Assembly (NCBI GenBank): GCA_035529895.1
Contig: DATKVV010000045.1
Location: 1-54,073, forward strand
Source of the DNA: JAUWKC01 sp035529895
GTDB taxonomy: Bacteria > Planctomycetota > Phycisphaerae > Sedimentisphaerales > Anaerobacaceae
Direction: 5' to 3'
DNA length: 54,073 nucleotides
A program made the position numbers and the translations under genes. The notes beneath the pieces are model-generated. The model saw nothing but the letters and a program-made list of their open reading frames with translations. It was not told the DNA's origin and ran no database searches. This document shows, in pieces, positions 8,046-16,275 of this stretch. Each line of letters begins with the position of its first letter. Within the stretch, counting starts at the first letter, position 1.

Positions 8046-11000
8046 TCACCGATGGTCTACGTCAACATGAAGAAGGCTCGCATCTTTGAGCAGGGTCAAA
8101 CCAGCCTTGGGCTCAGTGTTGGGCTGAATTTCTACTTGCACCGGGCCCATAAGCCCGGCTCGGAGCTGACCCGGATTGATATACCGATTTCCGCAAGGCA
8201 TACCTGCACTGTAATGATTGGCCAAGGTATTGGCCACCAGGGTCTCAATACGGTTTTTCCCCGGCTGAACAAGACGTGAAATATCAACCCGCCACGGGCG
8301 ACGAAGAAGCGTATCCGCTTTTCGCCCATTAACGAGCACTTCGGCTGCAGCCGCCACATCTGTCAGGTCCAATAGGACGTTTGCATTAACGTGTCCGGCC
8401 GTGAGAGTCACATCTTTTCCGTATCGAGCGGTACCCGAGTAAGTAGCCAACCCCAGAGCCGACCAATCTCCCAATGGCGCCTGGCCTTTCCGGCAGGTAA
8501 AACGTATCGGTTCCGGTACAGCGGCGCCGCCATAGTAACCGGGCCGAGGCTCAATGCGGACCGCCGCCGAGGTACTTATGAGAATCGGGTTCTTGACAGT
8601 CGCCCGATAGACGTCGGCCTGTTCGTATGTTTGAGCGGGCGAATCTACATCTGTGGCCCTCTGCAACTCGAACCGCCGCCCATCGACCCATAACTGCGGC
8701 TTACCGTGAACGACCATTGTCAAAGAGGCCAACCCGGGCGGCGTAGTAAAGCGGTACCACAGACCACGCGGTCGATTCTGAGGGTTAGGGTCGAACTCGG
8801 CCGGCCTGGCTTTTGTATACCATTGCGAGGCTACCAGGCCATCGGGCACATAATTCGCATTGCCAGAGGGAATCTTGTACAGGTTCGGCTCGGCGGTATC
8901 TTTGAACTTGTCGCCAAGAACAACGAAGGCCCGGACCATCGTACCCTGGCCGGCACCAGTCAGTTTTACCAGCAAAGGATTATTACCCCTCCGAAGCGAA
9001 ACAGGTTTAGTTTGCATTCCCGGCAACGGATAATCCCGGATGCGCCAGGGACCAGCGCGAATTTCGGCTTTGGCGCCGTACTTTGTCATGACCGTCGCAC
9101 CGTGCAGCCACGTCTGAAAAGCCGCCCTTGTACCCACCGCAAGACGCGTATCCCGACCTACAGGGCTTTGCAGCGAAGTCCACAAGTACCATGAGTCTGC
9201 CTCCGAAGCGGTCTGCAGATGGATGAACTCATCGGGCACCCAGCCGATGGGACCGTGGATGGCGATTCCCGATTGGCTTGTGAGCAGAGGGTCGTTCTGT
9301 CGCCCCCAACGAAGCGAATACTCATACGGCTGCCACTGAAACTCCAGCCCACCGACTTGCACATTCCAGCCCGGGTCGATGTGGTCAAGCTCTGCAAGCG
9401 CCTTTTCCAGTGTCGCCACATCAGCACTTCTTGGGACCGGACCCAGTATCCAGAAACGCGGACCCCAGGAGGCAGTCGTTGTCGGCCACCGATGGTCGTC
9501 AAAGTTCGGATCCTGCCATTTTGCAGTGTCTGTATCCGGACGTTCCTCGGCATAGCGGAACTGACGGGCTTCCGGCCCGATGCGTTCGCTGCCGGCAGGG
9601 GAACGAAAGTCGCCCCAGCGGTTGTCGAGCACCGGCTCTATTGTAAAATCCCAAAGACCATCCAGAACAATCGATTCAACAGGTTCGGCAACGTTATCGG
9701 CGGCTGCAGTGCGAGGTTTGTCTTTGCCCGGTGAAAACACCACGACTTTGAGTTCATGTGGCTCAAATGAAAGGTCCATTTCGACGTGACTGTCGCATGT
9801 CTGATAGGAATGGATTGGCTTGACGTATCCTGTCCATGCATCCCAGTGCTCCAGTCTCTTGCCCACGACGCGAAAGAACAGTCTGGGTGTGATAGTCTGA
9901 CCCGTCGGGTTATACATTGCATAGACATCTCGCATTCCGATCCGTCGGTGCATTACATAGACGGCCGGGCCCTGACAAACAAAGTCCCGCTCGATTGACC
10001 TGCAGATCAAGTCGGCCAGATTATTGGCAAGCAATGGAGTGTCACCTTCCCCGGACTGTTGACCACTCAAATTGGTGCAATCGGGTGTTCTCAAGAGACA
10101 TCCCATGCCACCGGCGGCGTTCTTGTGCACGTGAACGCTGTCGAGTACGCGGGAAGCGACATCACAGGCAGTTATTCCGAAGACCTCCTTAACCTTGGAA
10201 TCGAGCAACGGGTCTTCTCTGCCCATTCGGTCGCCGGCTTCGGGCAGGGCCCCAAGCGCAACTACAATCCCGCCCTTGCGATAGAGTTCCAACACCTTAT
10301 CGAGCGTCTTTTCATGAATCGCTCTTATGCCGGGCATGACCAAAACCCGCCAGGAGCCGCCGGCGACTTCGAGCAAGCCGTTTCGCACCGAAGCACTGGA
10401 AACGGATTCATGGTCAACGTAGTCGAAATCAACCGCATGTTCTTTGAACAAGGGGGACATAACACTCAATAACTTCTTGCACTCGGCGGCAGACTTTCCG
10501 GCTCTGGTACCGTTCATATCCGCCTGGACCGTACTGGTTGGAAACAGGACAGCTACATCACATTGGTGCTTGCCCTGACTGAGGAGGAAACACAACCGCT
10601 GAACCTGTTTGTAGTATTCCCTCATGTACCTCCAGTAAGGCTGACGCCAATGGGTATCTCCGGGGGCCCAGGCCCACCACCCCGCTCGCGTTGTGTAGTA
10701 GAGGCTATGATAACAAATCAGGTTATAGCCATATATCAAAGCTTCGCAGTCCCATCGGTGCAGGTCCTCAGGCGTTACCCCCCAGCCTGTGCTGTGATAC
10801 GCCTCAAACCAGGTGCGAGGCCGGTCATAAAGCTGAGCAACCGAGGCGCAGACCTTCCCGCGGTACAGTTCGGGAAGGCGGTCAGTGCCGGGCGCCTGGT
10901 ACCAGCGCATGGTGCGAAAGTAGTCGCCATAATGCTCAACACTGTGAACAACATCGGCACGGCCCAACTGGTCATGCCCGTAAACGATATTATGTTTTTG

Positions 11001-12026
11001 GCACCAGTCGAAAATCGGCCGAAAATATGCATCTTCCATAAGTCGTGTGGCCACGTCGTAGTAATCGAGGCGTATCTTTGGAGTGCGAGGGCCAATGTCC
11101 CTGAACAGCGCCGTAAGCTCAGGCAGAAGGTCATACCCTTTGAGTTTTTTGAATTCTCGGGGCAGATTCGGCGACCAGTAAGGCATCGAGCCGCCAAAGG
11201 TCAGTTCGTCCTGGAAGAAATAGTTCACGGCCTTGCCCATCAGACCTTTACTGTGGCGCTTGAAGCCCTCAAAATACTGTTCGATGACTTTCTGTGCGTA
11301 GAGTGGATTCAACGCACCGAATGGCTGGGTCCGGGTGTACAGAATCGAAACGTACCACGTGCCGTCGGGAACCTCCCACAACCGTGAGTCCGCCTCAGCC
11401 AGCGCGCGTAGATCGACTGCTGAAGAAGGGTCGAGCTTTTCCCGGCCAACGCGGTAAGCAGTTGAGGCAACCACATTACTATCTTTGACCTCATGGAGAG
11501 AAAAGGCGCTGCCATGCTCAAGAGTATAGACTCGCTGCCGCAGCAGCAGTCCTGCAACTTCAGGCGCTTCCTGACGAATCCGAGAACCAACAATGGCCAG
11601 CTCCGGATTCCCGTGGGTTACCAGATAATCGTCAAATCCTATGGCCATATCGCGCTTGGCGCACTCGTCGACAATGTCCTGCCAGAATTTCCACCAGCCT
11701 TCACTGAAGAGCGGCGGGTCGCCTTTGTAGGAATACCCCAGATTTGTATGCGTGTAATTCACGTTGACGCCGGAAAAACCGTTGGCCTTTAACTGGTCCA
11801 GCTCCCATATAATGCGCTGCCGCGATAACGGCTCGCCTGTCCACCAGAAAAAAGGCACCATGCCGTATTCCGCCGGCGGATTGGAAAAATGCTTCTCGAG
11901 AGAATCACTATGCCGGGGCAGCATACGAAACTCAGAAAACGCATCGGAATACCCTACCAAACTGAAAACCACCAACGCATTTATGAAAAAGCACGAAAAC
12001 CACTTACATTTTCGATGAGGACACAT
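8046..12026 (-). CDS. Large secreted GH106-like glycosidase (putative alpha-L-rhamnosidase)
   Basis: 1,326 residues with an N-terminal signal sequence (about residues 8-28, hydrophobic FINALVVFSLVGY). The start of the mature protein, with PPAEYGMVPFFWWTGEPLSR and then LKANGFSGVNVNY, is the characteristic first barrel strand of GH106-type and related glycosidases. The central part is a long catalytic region, followed by a second-half beta-sandwich resembling GH2 sugar-binding domains. The C-terminus WRVDISRLVQPGKNRIE and LANHYSAGMP is the typical jelly-roll ending of GH106 proteins. Known GH106 activity is alpha-L-rhamnosidase; I could not place catalytic residues by eye. It is divergent from the exopolysaccharide export gene and faces the GH78/SGNH genes. 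AAGAAGG lies about 8 bases before the ATG at 12026. Substrate is inferred only. Confidence 0.8.
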   Translation of the reverse strand: MCPHRKCKWFSCFFINALVVFSLVGYSDAFSEFRMLPRHSDSLEKHFSNPPAEYGMVPFFWWTGEPLSRQRIIWELDQLKANGFSGVNVNYTHTNLGYSYKGDPPLFSEGWWKFWQDIVDECAKRDMAIGFDDYLVTHGNPELAIVGSRIRQEAPEVAGLLLRQRVYTLEHGSAFSLHEVKDSNVVASTAYRVGREKLDPSSAVDLRALAEADSRLWEVPDGTWYVSILYTRTQPFGALNPLYAQKVIEQYFEGFKRHSKGLMGKAVNYFFQDELTFGGSMPYWSPNLPREFKKLKGYDLLPELTALFRDIGPRTPKIRLDYYDVATRLMEDAYFRPIFDWCQKHNIVYGHDQLGRADVVHSVEHYGDYFRTMRWYQAPGTDRLPELYRGKVCASVAQLYDRPRTWFEAYHSTGWGVTPEDLHRWDCEALIYGYNLICYHSLYYTTRAGWWAWAPGDTHWRQPYWRYMREYYKQVQRLCFLLSQGKHQCDVAVLFPTSTVQADMNGTRAGKSAAECKKLLSVMSPLFKEHAVDFDYVDHESVSSASVRNGLLEVAGGSWRVLVMPGIRAIHEKTLDKVLELYRKGGIVVALGALPEAGDRMGREDPLLDSKVKEVFGITACDVASRVLDSVHVHKNAAGGMGCLLRTPDCTNLSGQQSGEGDTPLLANNLADLICRSIERDFVCQGPAVYVMHRRIGMRDVYAMYNPTGQTITPRLFFRVVGKRLEHWDAWTGYVKPIHSYQTCDSHVEMDLSFEPHELKVVVFSPGKDKPRTAAADNVAEPVESIVLDGLWDFTIEPVLDNRWGDFRSPAGSERIGPEARQFRYAEERPDTDTAKWQDPNFDDHRWPTTTASWGPRFWILGPVPRSADVATLEKALAELDHIDPGWNVQVGGLEFQWQPYEYSLRWGRQNDPLLTSQSGIAIHGPIGWVPDEFIHLQTASEADSWYLWTSLQSPVGRDTRLAVGTRAAFQTWLHGATVMTKYGAKAEIRAGPWRIRDYPLPGMQTKPVSLRRGNNPLLVKLTGAGQGTMVRAFVVLGDKFKDTAEPNLYKIPSGNANYVPDGLVASQWYTKARPAEFDPNPQNRPRGLWYRFTTPPGLASLTMVVHGKPQLWVDGRRFELQRATDVDSPAQTYEQADVYRATVKNPILISTSAAVRIEPRPGYYGGAAVPEPIRFTCRKGQAPLGDWSALGLATYSGTARYGKDVTLTAGHVNANVLLDLTDVAAAAEVLVNGRKADTLLRRPWRVDISRLVQPGKNRIETLVANTLANHYSAGMPCGNRYINPGQLRAGLMGPVQVEIQPNTEPKAGLTLLKDASLLHVDVDHR

Positions 12027-12230
12027 ATACCAACCTTCTTATCCGTTTTCGGATGCAGACAATAACGTTTCGATGCGACAAATTATCCGGTCACGAGACT
12101 GAAATCCAGAGAAAAAGCTGCTCAACGCGGTGCAGAACGGAGACATCAGGGCTTGCCGTAAGCGACAACCGGCAGCAACATATTGTGCCGCCGGCAAATC
12201 AATGAAGGATTGGGGTGGAGCCGGGACACA

Positions 12231-12246
12231 ACCGCGGCACCGCGGT
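12231..12246. repeat. Palindromic site ACCGCGG-CA-CCGCGGT
   Basis: Two perfect 7-base arms with a 2-base centre, about 160 bases upstream of the -35 box at 12405. Spacing is too tight for a good hairpin, so a protein-binding operator is more plausible than a terminator. Function not shown. Confidence 0.35.
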
Positions 12247-12404
12247 GGGGACAGACACGTGATAACCGGTAAACGCATCTGCTGTTAAAAAAGTTGGGAA
12301 TTCCACGTTTCTTTAAAATGTCGGGTGCGTCAACTGCCTTGCAGATAAGCACTTACGGCTTGTTCGGCCAAAATGGGAAATAGCAGGAAATCTTCAGTAA
12401 ATGA

Positions 12405-12433
12405 TTGACAAAAAGCGGAAAGTGTGGTATTAT
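12405..12433 (+). promoter_or_regulatory. Near-consensus extended -10 sigma70-type promoter
   Basis: TTGACA at 12405-12410, exactly 17 bases, then TATTAT at 12428-12433, with TG at 12425-12426 giving an extended -10. It would give a leader of about 75 bases for the export lipoprotein gene starting at 12515. This is the best promoter match I saw in the window. Confidence 0.75.
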
Positions 12434-12514
12434 TTTTAAGTTATAGTCACCATAGCAATAATGTGGGGTAAAGCTGAGCAAGCGGTTTATAGGCGGTGAG
12501 TGAAAGGATTGAAG

Positions 12515-13264
12515 ATGCAAAGCAAAGCGATATGTTTGCAGGCGGCTCTCTTAGTATCCCTTATCGGCCTTGCAGGGTGTTTTTCATCCAATCCGGCGGA
12601 TATAGATGCCTTTGTCAAGCCAATGCAGGCCACGGTAACGGCTGAGCGTTATCTTTTGCAGCCGCCGGACGAAATCGAAGTACACTGTTCAAGGGTACCG
12701 GAAATCCATTTGCAGCGTCAGCGGATTCGTCCGGACGGGAAAGTAAGCTTCGAAGGTTTGGGCGAGATACAAGCCGCTGGCCAGACTCCCGAAGAGTTGG
12801 CAACTACCCTGAGCAAGAAGGCCGCATCGCTGTATAGACTGGAAGGAGATAGGCCGATCGACGTACGGATCGTGCTATACAGAAGTAAAGTTTACTACGT
12901 ATTGGGTGAAGTCTACTTGCCCGGCCCGAAAGATTATACCGGGCGTGATACAGTATTGTCCGCCCTTGCCGAAGCACGACTTAATCCCATGGCCTGGAAG
13001 GAACGTGTCCAGATAATCAGGCCGGCAAGGGATGAGAACGGCAAACCTAAAATCTTCGAAGCAAATTTTGACCGCATGGCAGCCCATGGTGATATGAGTA
13101 AGAATGTCTTGCTGGAAGAAGGTGACATAATCTACGTGCCGCCTACCGTGCTGGCAGCAATGGCTATGAAAGTGGAAGAGGCCATCAGGCCAATTGCACG
13201 AGCTTTCTCCGGAGTTTACATTATGCAGTATCCGGGCTACGGTGGTGGGTATCGCGGGTATTGA
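12515..13264 (+). CDS. Wza-type polysaccharide export outer-membrane lipoprotein
   Basis: 249 residues. Signal peptide with lipobox LAGC (LIGLAGCFSS), so lipid-anchored. The polysaccharide export domain begins at YLLQPPDEIEVH and includes RIRPDGKVSFEGLGEIQAAGQTPEEL, typical of the Wza/KpsD/BexD family; a SLBB-like segment follows with YYVLGEVYLPGPKDYTGRDTVLSAL. The C-terminal helix plus a Gly/Tyr-rich tail (GYGGGYRGY) ends the protein. Family role: outer-membrane channel or periplasmic ring passing polysaccharide across the outer envelope. ATG 12515 is preceded by AAAGGA; GTG 12500 is in frame but adds five residues before the signal. Encoded opposite to the main biosynthesis array, with its own strong promoter, yet it is the only export channel seen in the window and probably serves that array. 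Confidence 0.9.
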   Translation: MQSKAICLQAALLVSLIGLAGCFSSNPADIDAFVKPMQATVTAERYLLQPPDEIEVHCSRVPEIHLQRQRIRPDGKVSFEGLGEIQAAGQTPEELATTLSKKAASLYRLEGDRPIDVRIVLYRSKVYYVLGEVYLPGPKDYTGRDTVLSALAEARLNPMAWKERVQIIRPARDENGKPKIFEANFDRMAAHGDMSKNVLLEEGDIIYVPPTVLAAMAMKVEEAIRPIARAFSGVYIMQYPGYGGGYRGY

Positions 13265-13334
13265 TGGTTTTTACAATTAAAAGGCGGTATGCCTCAAACT
13301 GCACACTGAGAAACTCAGAAACATGGGAGTACTA

Positions 13335-14147
13335 ATGAATCAGCAGAGAGCAGTGAGATTGTTGCACCTTTGCAGTACAGTTTGGTTCATTCTGTGCATC
13401 GGCTATATTATGCTTTCAGCATTCCGCCAGGCAGGCGTTCGCTGGTGGGTTATATTTTCTCTCTCGGGGTATTCGGCATTATTCGTCTTTCTGCTGATTA
13501 GTCTGTATTTATTTGCTATTTTTAGAGGGGTCGACAGGAGCCAAAAACTGGAAATAGAGCACCCCCTGACCGTTACAAACTACTATATGGTGTTTTACGT
13601 GGCAGCCCCGTTCTTAGGGGGTGTGGCAGGTTGTCTGGGCATGATAGGCGTAAGGACAGTCGGTCAATTCCTGTCGGGCGTCGCTCTGGGAACTTTGGGT
13701 ACAACCTTTCTGGTCTGGGTGATTGTGGATCCCGTGGCGGGCCTTCTGGAAATGCTGTTGCCTGGAAGCCGAAGGCACCGCGCCACACGGTTGGCACGCG
13801 CCAGAATATTGCGTGAAAGACGGCAACAAAGGCGCAAGCTTTTATTGGCCAACGTTTTGGCCCAGGCGGAGCAGAATCAACAACGGTGGCAGCGAGCCTT
13901 ACAACCCTATGCTGAAAAGCTCGCCCTGCTTTTGACAACCGATGAAACCGATTTCCAAAGAGCCGAGCGTGAAGCGACAGACCTGGGGGTAAATGCATGG
14001 CAACTGGGGGGACTGAGTTGTATGCGACAGCTTCGCGATATGGCAATAGCGACATGCAGAAAGAATCGCCAGGATTCCACAATTACTGATTACATTTCGA
14101 GCTGGTGGGACGGGATCGGCAGTTGGCGAAACACATCCCTCGGTTAA
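13335..14147 (+). CDS. Four-helix membrane protein of unknown function
   Basis: 270 residues. Four predicted membrane helices in the first 140 residues (around VWFILCIGYIMLSAF, FSLSGYSALFVFLLISLYLF, YYMVFYVAAPFLGGVAG, and LSGVALGTLGTTFLVWVIV). These are followed by a highly basic, Gln/Arg-rich cytoplasmic helix (RILRERRQQRRKLL) and a soluble tail. No family recognised. It follows the export lipoprotein by 70 bases in the same direction and is likely co-transcribed. ATG 13335 is preferred over ATG 13323 because GGGAG at 13325-13329 sits 5 bases upstream of it and would lie inside the longer version. A role in polysaccharide export or envelope organisation is a guess from position. Confidence 0.7.
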   Translation: MNQQRAVRLLHLCSTVWFILCIGYIMLSAFRQAGVRWWVIFSLSGYSALFVFLLISLYLFAIFRGVDRSQKLEIEHPLTVTNYYMVFYVAAPFLGGVAGCLGMIGVRTVGQFLSGVALGTLGTTFLVWVIVDPVAGLLEMLLPGSRRHRATRLARARILRERRQQRRKLLLANVLAQAEQNQQRWQRALQPYAEKLALLLTTDETDFQRAEREATDLGVNAWQLGGLSCMRQLRDMAIATCRKNRQDSTITDYISSWWDGIGSWRNTSLG

Positions 14148-14497
14148 AAAGATGGCGTCTGTCCTCCGGCCGGTAGGGCATCAAACTCGCAGAGAGGTCA
14201 AATCCGGGCGTGCCGTTCAGCGACGACCCGGCTTACAGCAAGATTTCGGACGTTGCTGGTCGCCCTCGTTAGCCAAAGATTTGCCGTGGTGCAGTAAAGG
14301 GCATACGCATCCTCTTCAACGACAAGACGCGCCCGCCCCCACTCTGTCCTTCTTGACGTAAGGTGTAAGTCATCGTGTTTTTCCACATGCTGCGACACGC
14401 TTCTTACGGTGAGCAAAGCGATATCACGTTGCTCTTTTCGAGCTTTCCAAGGGCAGGGCCAAAAAGCCCTGCCCTTGGTTGCCTTTCGGTTTTCGCT
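14148..14497. other. 350-base convergent gap
   Basis: Between the + strand membrane protein and the minus-strand PEP-CTERM gene. It contains the strong hairpin at 14447-14478. Short frames here carry no recognisable features. Confidence 0.5.
14447..14478 (-). terminator. 13-bp perfect hairpin after the PEP-CTERM gene
   Basis: CCAAGGGCAGGGC (14447-14459) pairs with GCCCTGCCCTTGG (14466-14478) around a CAAAAA loop. It lies 19 bases past the stop of the minus-strand gene ending at 14498 and is about 300 bases past the + strand gene, so it may end transcription from both sides. No long U tract on the minus side. Confidence 0.75.
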
Positions 14498-15283
14498 CTA
14501 TTGAAGTGTTCTTCGCCTGCGCAGCCAGCCCACAAGCACAACACCGATGCTGCCGAGCAGAATTGTGCCGGGCGCCGGGACGTAAGTGGAGTCGTGCGAG
14601 CCGGGGCTAATATCCCAGGAAGCCACAAGGCCTTTGGTCATACCATTTGACTGGTAGCCGTAAGCATCGAAGTGTACCCAACTGAACCCGCTGATGGAAA
14701 CCTCAAAGACCTTTTCCTCACCGTGACCTTCCTCGGTGATGCTTCCTCCGTCGTCGGCATTATAGTTGTGCACTGGACCGAGGTCGGTGAAGGAACCTAT
14801 GTCATAAACCAAGAAGTTGGAGACATCGTTCTTCAGCGGATAATGGTTGTTAAACTTCACATGGTCCGGGAAGAAATTCTTTTTCTTGTAGCCATCCTTA
14901 CCCGCCTCGTTTGACAGCAGGTCTATGTCGGCGTTGGTCTCCGGATTATATACACCTGAGATAGCCGTGGGCGTCTTGGTGTCCAGCAGGGACGCCGTAG
15001 CGCCGCCGACACCGGTGATGGTAATCGTCCCGCCGGTTTCCCCTTCCGGCACGGAAAGCAGAAGAGTACCTTCGGTCAGGCTTGTTATGTGGCCCTGATA
15101 AGCCCCGACAACTCTTAGACTGAAAGAGGAATCGGCTGTAATCCACGTATCCTGGTCCGGTCCGAAATTCCCGGCCTCCGAACCCTCGATGTAAACCTGG
15201 AATGTGGGCAAGGCCAGCAGCGAAGAACTCGTCAGCAGCAAAACCGTAAAAATTAAACCAATTGACGTTTTTATAGTCTTCAT
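14498..15283 (-). CDS. PEP-CTERM (PAPG-type) sorted surface protein
   Basis: 261 residues. Signal peptide (MKTIKTSIGLIFTVLLLTSS, cleavage probably after LLA). A beta-rich ectodomain follows, starting ALPTFQVYIEGSEAG; this start and the SVPEGETGG segment recall the choice-of-anchor N family (from memory). The C-terminus is a complete exosortase sorting tail: VPAPGTILLGS motif, hydrophobic helix, and WLRRRRTLQ basic stop. Role: substrate of the exosortase encoded at 26848-28848, which would cleave near PAPG and transfer the protein to the envelope or matrix. GGGGAG sits 7 bases upstream of the ATG. Neighbour of a second such gene in the same direction. Ectodomain function unknown. Confidence 0.88.
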   Translation of the reverse strand: MKTIKTSIGLIFTVLLLTSSSLLALPTFQVYIEGSEAGNFGPDQDTWITADSSFSLRVVGAYQGHITSLTEGTLLLSVPEGETGGTITITGVGGATASLLDTKTPTAISGVYNPETNADIDLLSNEAGKDGYKKKNFFPDHVKFNNHYPLKNDVSNFLVYDIGSFTDLGPVHNYNADDGGSITEEGHGEEKVFEVSISGFSWVHFDAYGYQSNGMTKGLVASWDISPGSHDSTYVPAPGTILLGSIGVVLVGWLRRRRTLQ

Positions 15284-15387
15284 ACCTTAACTCCCCAAAG
15301 CTCGCAGGCAGCAGCAGCACGCGGGGCTGCACATTTCAGCGCTCCGCTCTCCACTATCCTGTCAAGCCATTAAAAAAGGACTTATCC

Positions 15388-16143
15388 CTATAGTGTCCTG
15401 CGTCTGCGCAGCCAGCTCACAAGGCCCGCACCAATGCTGCACAGCAGAATCGCACCCGGAGCGGGGATGACACGAGCTATGGTCACCACGTCCTGGTCAT
15501 TGTTGCCCAGCTCAAATGCTGTGAAGGCGCCGCCCCAGGCGTCGAACTTGGCATGGTAAGACTGCCCCCAGTTCGACATATCGGCAGGGGTAAGACCAGC
15601 ATAGACCCCACTGGCCAAGCCTGCCACAGTAAAGGAACTAATGTCCTCACTAACCAAACCGTCTGTGGCGGAAATGGCCCATGCTCCGGGCAGATACGAG
15701 AAAGCCGTGGAATAGTCACCCAGGGCCACCATGCCGGTACCGCCCATTGCTGTGGCGAATGAAATGGACTGAGACACGAACGCAGTGGCGGCATCATCAA
15801 CGGGGCCGCCTCCCGGGCCCAAGTCTGCACCGTGCACGACGTGTACGTCGGCATCATGGCCGGTCAGCAGAATGTTTCCTGTAATGCCGCTTTCCAGTAC
15901 GGATGCCGACAGGCCGCTCATATTGCCGCCATTGTTCCAGCCAACGACCAGAAGGTTATGCGAGGCAAGGTCAGCAGCGGTAACAGGAGTCGCAGCATCT
16001 CTAAGGTCGAATGCCATACCCAGTTCGGTCATGGCCGCCTGGATACTGGCCTGTGAGCCGCCGCCATCGTAAACCAGCGTGCTTGCCGCATAGACATTCG
16101 CGGCAAAAAGCAGCAGGACACAAATTGTTATTAACCTTTTCAT
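15388..16143 (-). CDS. PEP-CTERM (PAPG-type) sorted surface protein
   Basis: 251 residues. Signal peptide MKRLITICVLLLFAANVYA. The ectodomain (STLVYDGGGSQASIQAAM, then LLVVGWNNGGNMSGL and LLTGHDADVHVVHG) looks like an alpha/beta fold similar to ThuA or class I amidotransferase-like domains, but no catalytic Cys-His pair is evident. The C-terminal tail has IPAPGAILLCS, a helix, then WLRRRRTL, a sorting signal nearly identical to that of the next gene downstream. Role: exosortase substrate exposed at the surface. AAAGGAAG is placed about 5 bases before the ATG. The two sorting tails share PAPG..LL.SIG...WLRRRRTL, consistent with recognition by one exosortase. Confidence 0.88.
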   Translation of the reverse strand: MKRLITICVLLLFAANVYAASTLVYDGGGSQASIQAAMTELGMAFDLRDAATPVTAADLASHNLLVVGWNNGGNMSGLSASVLESGITGNILLTGHDADVHVVHGADLGPGGGPVDDAATAFVSQSISFATAMGGTGMVALGDYSTAFSYLPGAWAISATDGLVSEDISSFTVAGLASGVYAGLTPADMSNWGQSYHAKFDAWGGAFTAFELGNNDQDVVTIARVIPAPGAILLCSIGAGLVSWLRRRRTL

Positions 16144-16247
16144 TTTTGCTTCCTTTCAATTTTTCAATTTCTCTCTTGTTTTAAGAAAAATCTGCTTCCT
16201 AACTGTATTGAGTCAAAACGAAATAAAACCTGATTAGTCCCCCGCAA

Positions 16248-16264
16248 CAGACTCTAAGAGTCTG
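16248..16264 (-). repeat. Inverted repeat CAGACTC-TAA-GAGTCTG
   Basis: Seven-base perfect arms around TAA. It lies about 12 bases past the stop of the gene ending at 16276 and about 105 bases upstream of the next gene's ATG at 16143. It could be a weak terminator or an operator. No T run follows on the minus strand. Confidence 0.4.
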
Positions 16265-16275
16265 CAGAAGAACTC

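Larger units (their letters stand above)
12027..12514. other. 488-base divergent intergenic region
   Basis: Separates the minus-strand GH106-like gene from the + strand export gene. It contains the strong promoter at 12405-12433 and the inverted repeat at 12231-12246. Short frames here (for example 12039-12278 minus) show no family features and no ribosome-binding site. Confidence 0.5.

Noticed and set aside
10563..11387. 274-codon + strand frame
   Set aside because: Antisense shadow inside the GH106-like gene.
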